NCBI GenBank assembly: GCA_000934455.1 | Contig: KN882977.1 | Coordinates: 85,177-113,048, forward strand | From: Apostichopus parvimensis | Lineage: Eukaryota > Echinodermata > Holothuroidea > Aspidochirotida > Stichopodidae | DNA length: 27,872 nt | Direction of reading: 5' to 3' | Shown: in pieces, positions 27,515 to 27,872 of the stretch | Layout: every line of letters begins with the position of its first letter | Position numbering within the stretch: the first letter of the stretch is position 1 | Notes under the pieces: model-generated | What the model saw: only the letters and a program-made list of their open reading frames with translations | Told to the model about the DNA's origin: nothing | Database searches by the model: none | Made by a program: the position numbers and the translations under genes

Positions 27515-27872
27515 CTTGTTATCCAACTGGGTTCTGTTCAAATGAAGAAGTAATATTTGTTAACATTAAGTTCATTTCATATCAAATCAACAGATTTTGG
27601 AAAAGTTTGTACTTTGTAGTTCGACCGTCTCCAGAAATTACCACCCTCGTTACATGATCAGGAATGTGTAAGAGTAAGTTGGCCTGACGTTTCGATCCTA
27701 GCAGGATCTTCTTCAAAGGCTAAACGACAAGTAACAGTAGGGTCAATCCATGCCAAATCAACAGATTTTTGGGTCGATTCCACGTCGACCCTCTCAGAAT
27801 CGCCTGAAATTGATATGGTGTCTTGCCATATGTCTCAAAGGATGAAATTGGGCAAAAAAAAAATTTAAAACT
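27515..27872 (-). promoter_or_regulatory. Presumed 5' UTR and promoter side of the receptor gene, with dispersed repeats
   Basis: Upstream of the start (higher coordinates) the minus strand reads TTCTTCATTTGAACAG just before the leader, so a 5' UTR intron is possible. No TATA box is evident. The run CAAATCAACAGATTTT occurs at about 27583-27598 and again at 27755-27770. At 27680-27720 lies a GACGTTTCGATCCTAGCAGG-type sequence that I recognise as a common dispersed repeat style in marine invertebrates, with an internal GATCCTAGCAGGATC palindrome. The promoter itself cannot be located. Confidence 0.3.

Noticed and set aside
1-27872. CRISPR arrays, bacterial operons or prophage
   Set aside because: The window is clearly eukaryotic. 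The tandem repeats have ~300-bp units without spacer structure, and no bacterial-type gene layout is present.

Overview
This is animal (metazoan) nuclear DNA, not bacterial. It is AT-rich, its coding segments are short and bounded by GT/AG splice sites, and long introns are packed with transposon remnants, microsatellites and local duplications. The repeat style (short TGACCTTTGGTGACCTC-type modules, TACTGTA-rich sequence, hAT and TA-target DNA elements, a retroviral-type LTR) fits a marine invertebrate deuterostome. An echinoderm such as a sea cucumber is my best guess, but no marker gene fixes this.

The dominant gene lies on the minus strand from about 27.5 kb to 6.2 kb. I assembled it by hand from splice signals and reading phase. 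The eight core exons are: signal peptide (27514-27451), Ig-like domain 1 (25557-25246), Ig-like domain 2 (24072-23746), Ig-like domain 3 (15227-14898), Ig-like domain 4 (13994-13650), transmembrane exon (9429-9358), a 19-nt microexon (7202-7184) and the tail exon with stop (6559-6424). All join in frame (1605 nt, 534 residues), and an AATAAA lies 240 bases past the stop. An extra 39-nt phase 1-1 exon (11060-11022) could be spliced in before the transmembrane exon, adding 13 residues. The product would be a single-pass type I membrane protein with four Ig-like domains and a short tail. I do not recognise it as a named family member.

Region by region: 1-1239 holds the end of an LTR retrotransposon. 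1240-6181 holds a short hAT-type element and weak coding-like segments on the plus strand. 6182-15227 holds the 3' half of the receptor gene, with a duplicated transmembrane/stalk exon region, a second, longer hAT-type copy and dispersed repeats. 14640-23600, mostly the 8.5-kb intron between Ig exons 3 and 4, is heavily rearranged. It contains a partial copy of Ig exon 4, a nearly full inverted copy of it whose donor site is deleted, a ~300-bp tandem array, several scrambled copies of the same intron segments, and a 2.7-kb TA-flanked DNA transposon with perfect 24-bp ends. 23746-27872 holds the 5' exons, another dispersed repeat and the presumed promoter side.

The main biological interest is an Ig-superfamily receptor locus caught in the middle of exon duplication, inversion and decay. 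It has symmetric phase-1 exons that could be added or skipped without breaking the frame. A possible second, opposite-strand gene (2848-8071) is much less certain.
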